Source: Planctomycetota bacterium
GTDB taxonomy: Bacteria > Planctomycetota > UBA1135 > UBA2386
Direction: 5' to 3'
NCBI GenBank assembly: GCA_016716265.1
Contig: JADJWQ010000002.1
Coordinates: forward strand, 581,001 to 645,000
DNA: 64,000 nucleotides
Below, one piece after another: positions 1-9,400 of this stretch; within the stretch, counting starts at the first letter, position 1; the number at the start of each line of letters is the position of its first letter. Both the position numbers and the translations under genes were made by a program. Under the pieces are notes generated by a model. It saw only the letters and a program-made list of their open reading frames with translations, made no database searches and was not told the DNA's origin.

Positions 1-1933
1 GGTCGACGGGCAGCAGGTGCCGGAGCAGCCCGGCGAGGATGGCGAAGCCCTTCGTGTGGATCGATCCCGACAGGCTCGCCTGCGCCTCGACGTCGATCGC
101 ACCGTCGGTGCCGGCGCCGATCGACGCGGTGATCCGCTGCGGGAAGCCGAACGTCAAGGGGCCGGCCGACACGACCGCGAGGCCGTTGACCTGCCCGATC
201 TCCGCGCCGCGCGTCTGCACGCGGATCGCGCCGGAGGTGATGCGCTCGCGGAACCGGCGCGCCGGCAGGTCGGCGCGGGCGCGGCCGCGCCGGATCGCGT
301 CGTGCACGTCCTGCTCGTTGGTGCGGTCGCGCCCGCCCTGGCGCGCGATGTAGGCAGCCTCGTGCGCGATGTCGACGAGCCGGCCGAAGCGCGACGTCAG
401 CCGGTCGGCACGGCCGGCGATGCGCGCACCGTGCTCGACGAGCGCCGCGACGGCGCCGGCCGTGAAATGCGGGAGCTTGCGCTCCTCGGCGATGCGCGCG
501 AGGACGCCGGCATAGCGGTGCTCACCGGTCGGGTCGCGCGGGATGTCGGGTGCGAAGTCGGCGAGCACCTTGAACAGGTGCGGGAAATCCGGGTCGAGCG
601 CATCCAGCATGTAGTGGAGCTGCGTGTCGCCGACCAGGATGACCTTGACGTTGACGTCGATCGGCTCGGGCTTCACGCCGGCGTGCGAGCTGAAGAACAC
701 GACCTCCGGCGGCGCGATCTGCAGTCGTCCACTGCGCAGCGTGCGCACCAGTCCGCGCCACGCGCCGGGCTCGGACAGCAGGTCGTGCGCGTCGAGGATC
801 AGGAAGCCGCCGTTCGCGCGCAGCAGCGAGCCGGCGCGGATCTGCAGGTGGTCCGGTGAGCTCGGCGGACCCTGCCGGGGGAAGTCGCGCTCGATCGTGC
901 CGAGCAGGTTGGTCAGCGAGGGGCGCGTCTCGATGAGGATCGGGCAGCCCGGCTCGGTGATGCTGTGCAGGACGTTCACGCGATACAGGTCCGCCGGGAT
1001 CTGCACCTGACCGTGCGCATTGGCGACGCGGCTGACGAGGTCGTCGACGACATTCCGGAGGAAGGTCTCGACGCGCGGGGTCGCGAAACGCTGCGCGATG
1101 CCGCGCGTGACGCGCTCGAGCACGCGCCGCAGCTCGTCGGCGTGCAGCCGGCGCACCGCGTCGCGGTGCTCGCGCTGCAGGTCGAACAGCTCCTGGTGGA
1201 GCTCGGCGAGGCGCTCGGCGTAGTGCTCGATCCGCTCGCGGATGCTGGCTGCGGTCGGTTCGTCGATGCGGCCCTGCTGCCGCAGCAGCTCGAAACGGTC
1301 GGGCGGCGCCGGCTGACCGTCGATCAGCGGCATGATCGCCGGCTGCTGGGTGTCACCGATGTTCAGCGTGACGACGGCGAGCTGGTTCTGGCGCAGCTCC
1401 TCGTCGAACGGCCGCGTGATCGACTCCATCCGCATGCGGAGGTCCTGCTCCATGCGGCTGCGCTGCGCCTTGAGCGCGTCGCTCTCGACCGCCTCCTGCA
1501 GGTCGTCGCGCATGAAGCGGAGCAGCTCCTCGACGGCCTCGCCGAACGCCCGGCCCGAGCCCCGCGGCAGCGTGATCAGCATCGGCTGCTCCGGCCGCGC
1601 GAAATCGTGCACGTAGCACTGGTCGGCGCTCAGCGGGCACCACGGCTGGATGTCCTCGAGCAGCTCGCGTACGAGGCTCATGCGGCCGCTGCTGGTCAGG
1701 CCGCGGACGAAGATGTTGTGGCCCTGCGCGTCGGTCGACAGGCCGAAGCGAAGGGCCTCGACCGCGTCGTCCTGGCCGATGATCCCGGCGATCGGCTCGA
1801 TGTCGGCCGTCGAGGCGAAGCCGAGACCGAGCGGGTCGGTCGTGCGGCGCAGGCGGGCGGGAGGGACGCGGATTCGATCGGCGAGTTCGGTCACGGCCGG
1901 TGGATCGTCGGCGGCATCCGGCCTCGCGTCCAT
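1..1933 (-). CDS. Lon-like ATP-dependent protease, AAA_32 type (partial, C-terminus off the left edge)
   Basis: The frame is open from an ATG at 1933 to the window edge (644 codons). It encodes the LonB-like family in which an AAA_32 ATPase precedes a Lon-type serine protease domain. After a short N-terminus come the nucleotide-binding region (GLTSSGRMSLVRELL, a degenerate Walker A with Arg where Lys is usual), a long helical insertion of roughly residues 150-300, and the Walker B-like GGFLILDAHDLL. The lid helices and the beginning of the protease domain (QVNGLAVVSAGPLTFGF) follow. The Ser/Lys catalytic dyad would lie beyond the window, so activity cannot be judged. A GTG at 1894 is an alternative start. 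The gene is divergent from the metal-efflux locus, with a 61-bp gap. Family assignment is firm. The role (quality-control proteolysis, probably cytoplasmic) is family knowledge. Confidence 0.88.
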   Translation of the reverse strand, partial: MDARPDAADDPPAVTELADRIRVPPARLRRTTDPLGLGFASTADIEPIAGIIGQDDAVEALRFGLSTDAQGHNIFVRGLTSSGRMSLVRELLEDIQPWCPLSADQCYVHDFARPEQPMLITLPRGSGRAFGEAVEELLRFMRDDLQEAVESDALKAQRSRMEQDLRMRMESITRPFDEELRQNQLAVVTLNIGDTQQPAIMPLIDGQPAPPDRFELLRQQGRIDEPTAASIRERIEHYAERLAELHQELFDLQREHRDAVRRLHADELRRVLERVTRGIAQRFATPRVETFLRNVVDDLVSRVANAHGQVQIPADLYRVNVLHSITEPGCPILIETRPSLTNLLGTIERDFPRQGPPSSPDHLQIRAGSLLRANGGFLILDAHDLLSEPGAWRGLVRTLRSGRLQIAPPEVVFFSSHAGVKPEPIDVNVKVILVGDTQLHYMLDALDPDFPHLFKVLADFAPDIPRDPTGEHRYAGVLARIAEERKLPHFTAGAVAALVEHGARIAGRADRLTSRFGRLVDIAHEAAYIARQGGRDRTNEQDVHDAIRRGRARADLPARRFRERITSGAIRVQTRGAEIGQVNGLAVVSAGPLTFGFPQRITASIGAGTDGAIDVEAQASLSGSIHTKGFAILAGLLRHLLPVD

Positions 1934-1994
1934 CGGTCTTCGCCCGGTGTCCGCCTTGACCGCGGCGCCGGCGGCGGCGCATCATCGGCGGCCG

Positions 1995-2543
1995 ATGCGA
2001 GACCGTCGCGAGCGCCGCCCCCGGGTCGCCCTGCTGCTCGCGCTGTGCGCGTGGTTGCAGCTGGCGACCGCCGCAGCGTGGCGCGGGACGCCGTGTGTCG
2101 GCGGTGCCTGCTGCGGCGGGCCGGCCGCCGAGGCTCGCGGCGACACGGCTCGCGGCGATACGGCTCGCGCGGGCCGGGTGCCGCGCGCGTGCTGCGCGGA
2201 TGCACCCGCGGACGACTGCGCTGCAGTGCCGCGCGCGTCCGGCTGCGTGGCCTGCGCCGACGGCGCGGCGTCCCGGCAGACTCCCGGGTCACGCGGCGAG
2301 CACGGCGATCGGCGGCCGTGCCGCGATTGCCATTGCGATACCGGTGACGCCCCTGCGTTGCCCGCCGACGACGGGCTGCCCGGCCCCCGTTCCGCGCCGG
2401 GGACGCCGGTCGCGATGCCTCCCGTCGCGCAACCGGTGGTCGCGCGCGCCGTGGCTGCCCGGCTACCGCGGCCGCGCGCGAGACCACCGGGGCGCGCGAG
2501 TCCGCCCGCGCGGCATCTGCTGCTGTGCGTGTTCCTGATGTGA
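1995..2543 (+). CDS. small secreted Cys-rich protein heading the metal-efflux locus
   Basis: 182 residues with a clear Sec signal peptide (basic N-terminus, then LLLALCAWLQLATAA). The mature part is rich in Cys, Pro and Arg, with about eleven cysteines that include CVGGACC, CVAC and CRDCHC clusters. These could bind soft metal ions. I recognise no family. A 15-bp tandem duplication (2133-2162) gives ARGDT-ARGDT. The gene ends 68 bp before the TolC-like gene and shares its direction with the efflux genes, so a periplasmic metal-handling accessory role is a reasonable inference only. The C-terminus is hydrophobic (HLLLCVFLM). The coding frame shows the G/C third-position bias of its neighbours, but low-complexity composition keeps confidence moderate. 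Confidence 0.55.
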   Translation: MRDRRERRPRVALLLALCAWLQLATAAAWRGTPCVGGACCGGPAAEARGDTARGDTARAGRVPRACCADAPADDCAAVPRASGCVACADGAASRQTPGSRGEHGDRRPCRDCHCDTGDAPALPADDGLPGPRSAPGTPVAMPPVAQPVVARAVAARLPRPRARPPGRASPPARHLLLCVFLM

Positions 2544-2611
2544 GCCGGCGTCGGTCGGCCGGGGCGAAGGCCTCGGCGCGCACTCCCACGTCGTCCGTCA
2601 GGAATCCCCTC

Positions 2612-3997
2612 ATGCCGAAGACTCCCTGGCGCGCCGCGGTCGCGGTCGCGCTGTCCGCATTGTGCGTCGGCTGCGCCGCTTCGCGCGCTGACCCGTCCTC
2701 GCTGCGCGCGCGCACCGAGCGCGTCCGCGGCGCGCAGGGCGGACCGTCGCGCGCCGACCCGCCCGACGATCCGCGCGGCGCCGCACCCGAGCTGCCGGAA
2801 GCGGCCTCGCTCGACGACTACGTGCGCGTCGCGCTGCTGCGCGACCCCGGCATCCAGGAGCAGTTCGAGGGCTACCGACAGGCGCTGGCGGCGGCGCGGA
2901 TCGCGGGCGGCTGGCCGGACGCGCGGGTCGCCTGGGCGCACTTCGTCGAGCCGATCGAGACGCGCACCGGTCCGCAGCGCAACCGCGTCAGCCTGACCCA
3001 GCCGCTGCCCTGGCCGGGCGAGCTCGATGCGCGCAGCGACGCGGCGTCGCGCGACGCCGAGGCGGCGTGGTGGGGCGTCGAGGCGCGGCGCCGCGAGGTC
3101 GTGCGGAGGGTCAGCGAGGCGTTCTTCGACCTCGCGTTCCTGGCGCGCGATCGGACTCTGACGGCAGACACGCTCGCGCTCCTCCGCAGCCTCGAGCCGG
3201 TGGTCCAGCGGCGCGTCGAGGGCGGCGCGCCGCAGGCGGACCTCGTGCGGCTGCAGGTCGAGATCGCGGTGGTCGGCGATGCGCTCGCCGGCCTGGATGC
3301 CAGCCGACCGGCGGTCGAGGCGCGACTCGACGCGCTGCTCGACCGCGACCGCGGCGCCGCTCCGCTGCCGTCGCCCGAGCTCGCGCTGCCGGAGTCGGGT
3401 GGCGAGGATGCGACCGACGAGCAGTCGGAGCGCGCGGCGCTGTGGGAGCGGCACCCCGAGCTGCGCGCGCTGCGCGAGCGGATCGCGGCCGAGCGCGCGC
3501 GCGAGGACGTCGCCGAGCTCGCCGGGCGTCCGGGCGTGACGGTGGGCGTCGACTGGTTCGAGACCGGCGAGGCGCGCATCCCCGGCGCGGCCGGCAGCGG
3601 CGACGACCCGCTCGCGCTGGTGCTGCAGCTCAGCCTGCCGTTCGACCGCGGTCGCTACCGGGCGGGAGTCGAGGCCGCGCAGCACGCGCGCGTCGCGGCG
3701 GCGATGCGGCTCGAGCGGCGTGCCGCCGAGCTCGACGTGGAGCTGCGCACCGCGCAGTACCGCCGCGCCGACGCCGCGCGGCGGATCGCACTGCACCGGG
3801 ACGAGCTGCTGCCGCGCGCACGGCAGGCGCTCGCATTGACGGAGACCGCCTACCGCAACGGTGTGCTGTCGCTGTCCGACTGGATCGACCGCCTGCGGGC
3901 GGTGCTGTCGTTCGAGGAGGCGCTGTGGCGGGCGGGTGCCGACCACGGTCGCGCATGTGCGGCGATCGCCGCCCTGACGGGAGGAGACGAGTCGTGA
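2612..3997 (+). CDS. TolC/CusC-family outer membrane efflux lipoprotein
   Basis: 461 residues. The outer-membrane channel of an RND tripartite pump: it should form the trimeric exit duct for the adaptor and pump encoded next. The start at 2612 follows an AGGAA ribosome site. The N-terminus is a lipoprotein signal ending in LCVGC, so the protein is probably acylated. The mature protein has the TolC pattern of two similar halves of long helices: LDDYVRVALLRDPGIQEQFEGYRQA opens the first and AALWERHPELRALRERIAAER the second, with FDRGRYRAGVEAAQHA and a C-terminal helix ending in SLSDWIDRL. The stop overlaps the GTG start of the adaptor gene, so the two are probably translationally coupled. Confidence 0.88.
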   Translation: MPKTPWRAAVAVALSALCVGCAASRADPSSLRARTERVRGAQGGPSRADPPDDPRGAAPELPEAASLDDYVRVALLRDPGIQEQFEGYRQALAAARIAGGWPDARVAWAHFVEPIETRTGPQRNRVSLTQPLPWPGELDARSDAASRDAEAAWWGVEARRREVVRRVSEAFFDLAFLARDRTLTADTLALLRSLEPVVQRRVEGGAPQADLVRLQVEIAVVGDALAGLDASRPAVEARLDALLDRDRGAAPLPSPELALPESGGEDATDEQSERAALWERHPELRALRERIAAERAREDVAELAGRPGVTVGVDWFETGEARIPGAAGSGDDPLALVLQLSLPFDRGRYRAGVEAAQHARVAAAMRLERRAAELDVELRTAQYRRADAARRIALHRDELLPRARQALALTETAYRNGVLSLSDWIDRLRAVLSFEEALWRAGADHGRACAAIAALTGGDES

Positions 3998-6450
3998 GGA
4001 CGGTCTCGGTGGTGCTGTTCTGTGTGCTGGTCGCGGCCGGCGCGTTCCTGCTCGGCCGCCTCGCGGCGCCGGGCCCCGGCGCGGGCGCCGTTCCGCCAGC
4101 GTCCGCCGAGCGACCGGCGGCCGCTGCGCCGGCGGCCGCGCCGGCGGTCTGGACCTGCCCGATGCACCCGGCGATCCGCCAGCCTGCGGCCGGCGACTGC
4201 CCGATCTGCGGCATGGATCTCGTGCGCGACGACGGCTCCGGGTCCGCCGGTGGCGATCGGCCGCGGCGCCTGACGCTGTCGCCGGCCGAGCGCGCCCTCG
4301 CCGAGGTCGTCACCGCCCCGGTCGAGCGACGCTTCGTCACCAGACGGCTGCGCTTCCCGGGCGAGGTGCAGTGGGACGAGTCCCGCGTGCGCACGGTCGC
4401 CGCGCGCGTCCCGGGTCGGCTCGAGCGGCTGTACGTCGACTCCACCGGCATCGGCGTCCGCGAGGGCGACCACCTGGTCGTGCTGTACAGCCCGGAGCTG
4501 GCGACCGCGCAGCAGGAGCTGCTCGAGGTCCAGCGGCGGCTGCACGGCGTCAGCGGTCGCAGCGAGTTCCTGGTCGAGAGCGATCGGCGCGCCCTCGCGG
4601 CGGCGCGGGGCAAGCTCGAGGAGTGGGGGCTCGGTGCCGAGCAGATCGCCGCGATCGAGGAGCGCGGTACGGCCGAGGACCGCATGCGTATCGACTCGCC
4701 CACCGGCGGTGTCGTCATCGAGAAGGCGGTCGAGGAGGGCGACTACGTGAAGACCGGCCAGCGGCTCTACCGCATCGCGGAGCTCGCACGGCTGTGGGTC
4801 GCGATCGAGGTCTGGGAGCAGGACCTGAGCTGGGTGCGCTACGGGCAGAGCGTGGCGATCACCGCCGAGGCCCTGCCGGGCGAGGTGTTCGACGGGCGGA
4901 TCTCGTTCCTGTCGCCGACGGTCGATCCGCTGCGCCACACCGTCACCGCGCGGGTCGTCGTGCACAACCCGGACGGCCGCCTGAAGCCGGGGATGTTCGC
5001 GCGCGTGCTGATCGAGTCACGGCTCGCGACCAGCGGGCGGGTCGCCGATCCCGAGCTCGCCGGCAAATGGATCAGCCCGATGCACCCGGAGGTCGTCGCG
5101 GATGGCCCCGGCCAATGCACGGTGTGCGGTATGGACCTCGTGCCCGCCGAGGAGCTCGGCTATGTCTCGGCCGACGCGCTCGCGAGCGAGAAGCCGCTCG
5201 TCGTGCCCGCGACCGCGGTGCTGCCGACCGGGCGGCGGGCGGTCGTCTACGTCGAGGTGCCGGGTACCGAGCGGCCGACCTACGAGGGTCGCGAGGTGCT
5301 GCTCGGGCCGCGCGCGGGCGACGACTGGATCGTGCAGGAAGGGCTTCGCGAGGGCGAGCGCGTCGTCGTGCACGGAGCGTTCAAGATCGACAGCGCGCTG
5401 CAGATCCGCGCCGAGCCGAGCATGCTGTCGCTGCCGGGCGGACCGTTCGCGCCGGGGTCGCCACGCCTCGGCGGCTTCCGTGCGTCGCTGGAGCCGGTGT
5501 GGGACGCGTACTTCGCGGCGCAGCGGGCGCTGGCGGCCGACGATGCTGCGCTGGCGGGCGCGCAGCTCGCGGCGCTGCGCACGGCGGTGGACGGCGCTGG
5601 CGGGCAGGAGCTCGAGCTGCGCGACCGCGAGGCCTGGCGCGCGGCCGCGGTCGCGATGCGCACCGCGCTCGCTGGGCTCGGCGTGGCCAGCCCGATCGGC
5701 GATCTGCGCGCGGCATTCGCGCCGCTGTCGGCTGCGCTGATCGACGTGGACGAGCGGTTCGGCCACTCGGGTGAGCGCGTCCACCGGGAGGTGTTCTGTC
5801 CGATGGCGTTCGACGATCGGGGCGCGCGCTGGCTGCAGCTCGAGGAGGCGATCGGCAATCCCTACTTCGGCGCCAGCATGCTGCGCTGCGGCGAGGTGCG
5901 GCGGCTGCACCCCGGCTACGGTGGTCGGGCGGAGGTCGCGGGAGCGGAGTCGCCCGCCGGCGCGGCCCCGGCGGTGACGGCGCCGGCCGGCCCGGTCGTC
6001 GCCGGACTCGACGCCGTCTACGGCGCCGTCGTCGATGCCGGCATCGAGCTCGCGGCCGACCGCCGCGACGGCGCCGTGCCGAAGCTCCGTGCGCTGCAGG
6101 ACGCGATCGCGGCGATCGCGGCGGCGGACGCCGGGACGCGCTCGGAGCGGCTGACGGAGCGGCTCGGTGCGCTCCGGCAGGCGGCGACCGACGCGCTCGC
6201 CGCGCCGGACCTGGCGGCGACCCGCGCCGCCTACGAGCACGTGTCGGTCGCTGCAATCGCATTGCACGAGGAGTTCGGGCATGCCGGTATGGCGCCGCTG
6301 TTCGTCATCCATTGCCCGATGGCCTTCGACGACCGCGGTGCCGACTGGCTGTCGCGCGACCAGGTCGTGCGCAATCCCTATTTCGGTAGCGAGATGTACT
6401 CCTGCGGTGCCGTCGAGCGCGCCCTGCCCGGTCGGGAGGCCGGCCGATGA
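3994..6450 (+). CDS. cusB: CusB/HlyD-type periplasmic adaptor with two heavy-metal-binding domains and two DUF3347-like repeats
   Basis: 818 residues, about twice a plain CusB. A GTG at 3994 overlaps the upstream stop and follows GAGGAG. It has an N-terminal membrane anchor (VVLFCVLVAAGAFLLGRL). The first HMBD zinc-ribbon-like module has CPMHP...CPICGMDLV at about residues 55-77. The adaptor barrel-sandwich and lipoyl region (VAARVPGRLERLYV, SPTGGVVIEKAVEEGDYV) follows. A second HMBD copy at about 359-383 reads SPMHP...CTVCGMDLV, with Ser replacing the first Cys. After a beta-barrel segment come two DUF3347-like units (about 496-640 and 669-800), each ending CPMAFDDRGA...NPYFG..M..CG. The CPMHP/CGMD motifs point to Cu/Ag or related soft-metal export. 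Start and stop overlap both neighbours. Confidence 0.9.
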   Translation: MRTVSVVLFCVLVAAGAFLLGRLAAPGPGAGAVPPASAERPAAAAPAAAPAVWTCPMHPAIRQPAAGDCPICGMDLVRDDGSGSAGGDRPRRLTLSPAERALAEVVTAPVERRFVTRRLRFPGEVQWDESRVRTVAARVPGRLERLYVDSTGIGVREGDHLVVLYSPELATAQQELLEVQRRLHGVSGRSEFLVESDRRALAAARGKLEEWGLGAEQIAAIEERGTAEDRMRIDSPTGGVVIEKAVEEGDYVKTGQRLYRIAELARLWVAIEVWEQDLSWVRYGQSVAITAEALPGEVFDGRISFLSPTVDPLRHTVTARVVVHNPDGRLKPGMFARVLIESRLATSGRVADPELAGKWISPMHPEVVADGPGQCTVCGMDLVPAEELGYVSADALASEKPLVVPATAVLPTGRRAVVYVEVPGTERPTYEGREVLLGPRAGDDWIVQEGLREGERVVVHGAFKIDSALQIRAEPSMLSLPGGPFAPGSPRLGGFRASLEPVWDAYFAAQRALAADDAALAGAQLAALRTAVDGAGGQELELRDREAWRAAAVAMRTALAGLGVASPIGDLRAAFAPLSAALIDVDERFGHSGERVHREVFCPMAFDDRGARWLQLEEAIGNPYFGASMLRCGEVRRLHPGYGGRAEVAGAESPAGAAPAVTAPAGPVVAGLDAVYGAVVDAGIELAADRRDGAVPKLRALQDAIAAIAAADAGTRSERLTERLGALRQAATDALAAPDLAATRAAYEHVSVAAIALHEEFGHAGMAPLFVIHCPMAFDDRGADWLSRDQVVRNPYFGSEMYSCGAVERALPGREAGR

Positions 6451-9400
6451 CCGACCCGCAGGTCGGACCGCCGCCCGGACCGTCGCTGTTCGAGCGGCTG
6501 CTCGGTGCGGCGCTGCGCCAGCCGGTCGTCGTCACGGTGCTCGCCGTGGTCGCGGTCGGCTGGGGCGTGCTCGTCGCGCCGTTCGACCTCGGCGTCGGCG
6601 CCGGTGCGCGCGACCCGGTGCCGGTCGACGCGCTGCCGGACACCGGCGACAACCAGCAGATCGTGTTCTCCGAGTGGCCCGGTCGCTCGCCGCAGGACGT
6701 CGAGGACCAGATCACCTACCCGCTGACCGCCGAGCTGCTGGGTGTCGCGGGCGTCACCAGCGTGCGCAGCACGTCGATGTTCGGCTTCTCGAGCGTCTTC
6801 GTGATCTTCGCCGACGACGTGGACTTCTACTGGGCGCGGGCGCGGCTGACGGAGGCGCTCGCCAGTCTGCCACCCGAGACCTTGCCCGACGGGGTGCGGC
6901 CGCGGCTCGGTCCGGCGGCGACCGCGCTCGGCCAGGTCTACTGGTACACGCTCGAAGCGCGCGACGAGGCGGGTGCGCCCGTCGCGGCGTTCGATCTGCA
7001 CGAGCTGCGGACGATCCAGGACGACGTCGTGCGCTACGCATTGGCGAGCGTCGAGGGCGTCGCCGAGGTCGCCTCCATTGGCGGCTACGTGCGCGAATAC
7101 CAGGTCGACGTCGACCCGGACGCGATGCGCGCGCTCGGCGTGACGCTGACCGACGTGTTCCGCGCGGTGCAGGGCTCGAACCTCGACGTCGGCGCCCGCA
7201 CCGTCGAGGTCAACGGCGCGGAGTTCGTCGTCCGCGGCCTCGGCTTCCTCGGCGGCGTCGAGGATCTCGAGCAGGTCGTCGTCGGCGAGAACGCCGGTGT
7301 GCCGATCACGATCCGGCAGATCGCGCAGGTCGCGCAGGGACCCGCGTTGCGGCGCGGGGCGCTCGACCGCGCGGGTGCCGAGGCGGTCGGCGGCGTGGTC
7401 GTGGTGCGCCACGGGGCGAACCCGCTGCAGGTCATCGAGCGGCTTCGGCAGCGCGTCGCGGAGCTGGCGCCGGGGCTGCCGAGCCGACGGCTCGACGACG
7501 GCCGGACCGCGCGCGTGACGGTCCGGCCGTTCTACGACCGCACCGAGCTGATCCACGAGACGCTCGACACGCTGCGCATCGCGCTGGTCCAGCAGCTCGC
7601 GATCACGGCGATCGTCGTGCTGCTGATGGTGGCGCACCTGCGCAGCGCGCTGCTGATCGGCAGCCTGCTGCCGCTCGGCGTGATCGCCTGCTTCGTGCTG
7701 ATGAAGCTCGTCGGCGTCGAGGCGAACGTCGTCGCGCTGGCGGGCATCGCGATCGCGATCGGCACGATGGTCGACACCGGCATCGTCCTGACCGAGAACG
7801 TGCTGCGGCACGTCGATCCCCGCGACACACCGGCGGCGCGACTGCGGGCGATCCGCGTCGGTGCCGCCGAGGTCGGCGGCGCCGTGCTGACCGCCGTGCT
7901 GACCACGGTCGTCGGCTTCCTGCCGGTGTTCGCGATGGAGGGGCCGGAAGGCAAGCTGTTCACGCCGCTCGCGTGGACCAAGACCTTCGCGATCCTCGCC
8001 TCGATCGTGATCGCGCTGTTCGTGATCCCGGTCGCGGCCGCATTCCTGCTGCGGCCGGCCGGCGGCCGGCGCCCGGCGCTCGCGGCGACCGGCGTCTTCG
8101 GACTCGTCGGCGTGGCGCTGTGGTACACGGTCGCGTGGTGGGCGGGTGCCGTGGCGATCGGTATCGCAGCGGCGCGCGCCGTCGACGGTCTGGTTCCGCC
8201 GCGCGCGCAGCCGTGGCTCGGTCGCCTCGGCGGCGTGGTGCTGGCGGGCCTGCTGGTCGTGCTGCTCGCCGACGAGTGGCAGCCGCTCGGCGTCGGGCGC
8301 ATGGCGGCCAATCGCGGGTTCACGGCCGCCACGCTGCTGGTCGTGCTGCTGGCGTTCTGGCTGCTGCGCGCCGGCTACGTGCCGGCGCTGCGGGCGCTGC
8401 TGCGGGCGAAGGCCGCGTTCCTGGCGGTGCCGCTCGCGATCGTCGCCGCTGGCGCTGCCGTGTGGCTCGGTGCAGAGCGACTCGGGCCGTGGCTCGGCGT
8501 GACGGGCGCCACCTGCGTCGCGCTGCTCGCGTTCTCGCCGCTGCGTGCGGCGCTCGCCGGGTTCGCCGGGCGCGGCGCGGACCGTGGTCGCCGCCTCGCT
8601 CTCGGTACGGCGCTGGCGGGCGTCGCGGCGTCGAGCGGTTGGCTCGCCGGCGGAGCGGACCTCGCGTTCGGCTGCGGTGCGCTCGGGATCGCGCTCGGCA
8701 CCGCGCTGGCGCTGGTGCCGGTGCGCAGCTTCGCGCGCCCTGGCAATGCGCTGCGTGCGGCGCTGCGCGCGGTCATCGGAGCCGCGCTCGCCGCCGCGCT
8801 CGCGCGGGGCCTCGGCGGCTCGCTCGCCGCGGCGGCGGCGCTCGCGACGCTCGCGCTCGCGACGGCGGCCGCGGCCGCGCCGGCCCGGGCGGCGGTCCGG
8901 ATCGGCCGGCTGCCGGCGGGCGTCGTCGCCCTGCTGTTCGCGGTCGCGCTCGGCGCGGGCGTCGCCGCGACGCGCGCGGCGCTCGACGACACCCGCGCGG
9001 GTGCGCCGGGCGCCGTGGCGCGAGCGGCGTTCCCGGGCCTCGGTCGCGAGTTCATGCCGCCGCTCGACGAGGGCGCGTTCCTGCTGATGCCGGTCACGAT
9101 GGCGCACGCGTCGATCGGCGAGGCGCTGGACGTGCTGCAGAAGCAGGACCGCGCGATCCGCGCGATTCCCGAGGTGCTCGACGTCGTCGGCAAGCTCGGT
9201 CGGGTCGACAGCCCGCTCGATCCGGCACCGATCGCGATGATCGAGACGGTCGTGACCTACGCGAACGAGTACCGCCTCGGGCCGGACGGGCACGTCGCGC
9301 GGTTCCGGTTCGACGCGGCGACCGGCACGTTCGCTCACGACGGCGCCGGCGCGCTGATCGAGGACGAGGACGGCCGGCCCCTGCGGCAATGGCGCGACCA

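Noticed and set aside
965..2347. Plus-strand open frame covering the Lon-like region
   Set aside because: The minus strand gives recognisable AAA_32 motifs; the plus-strand product has none.
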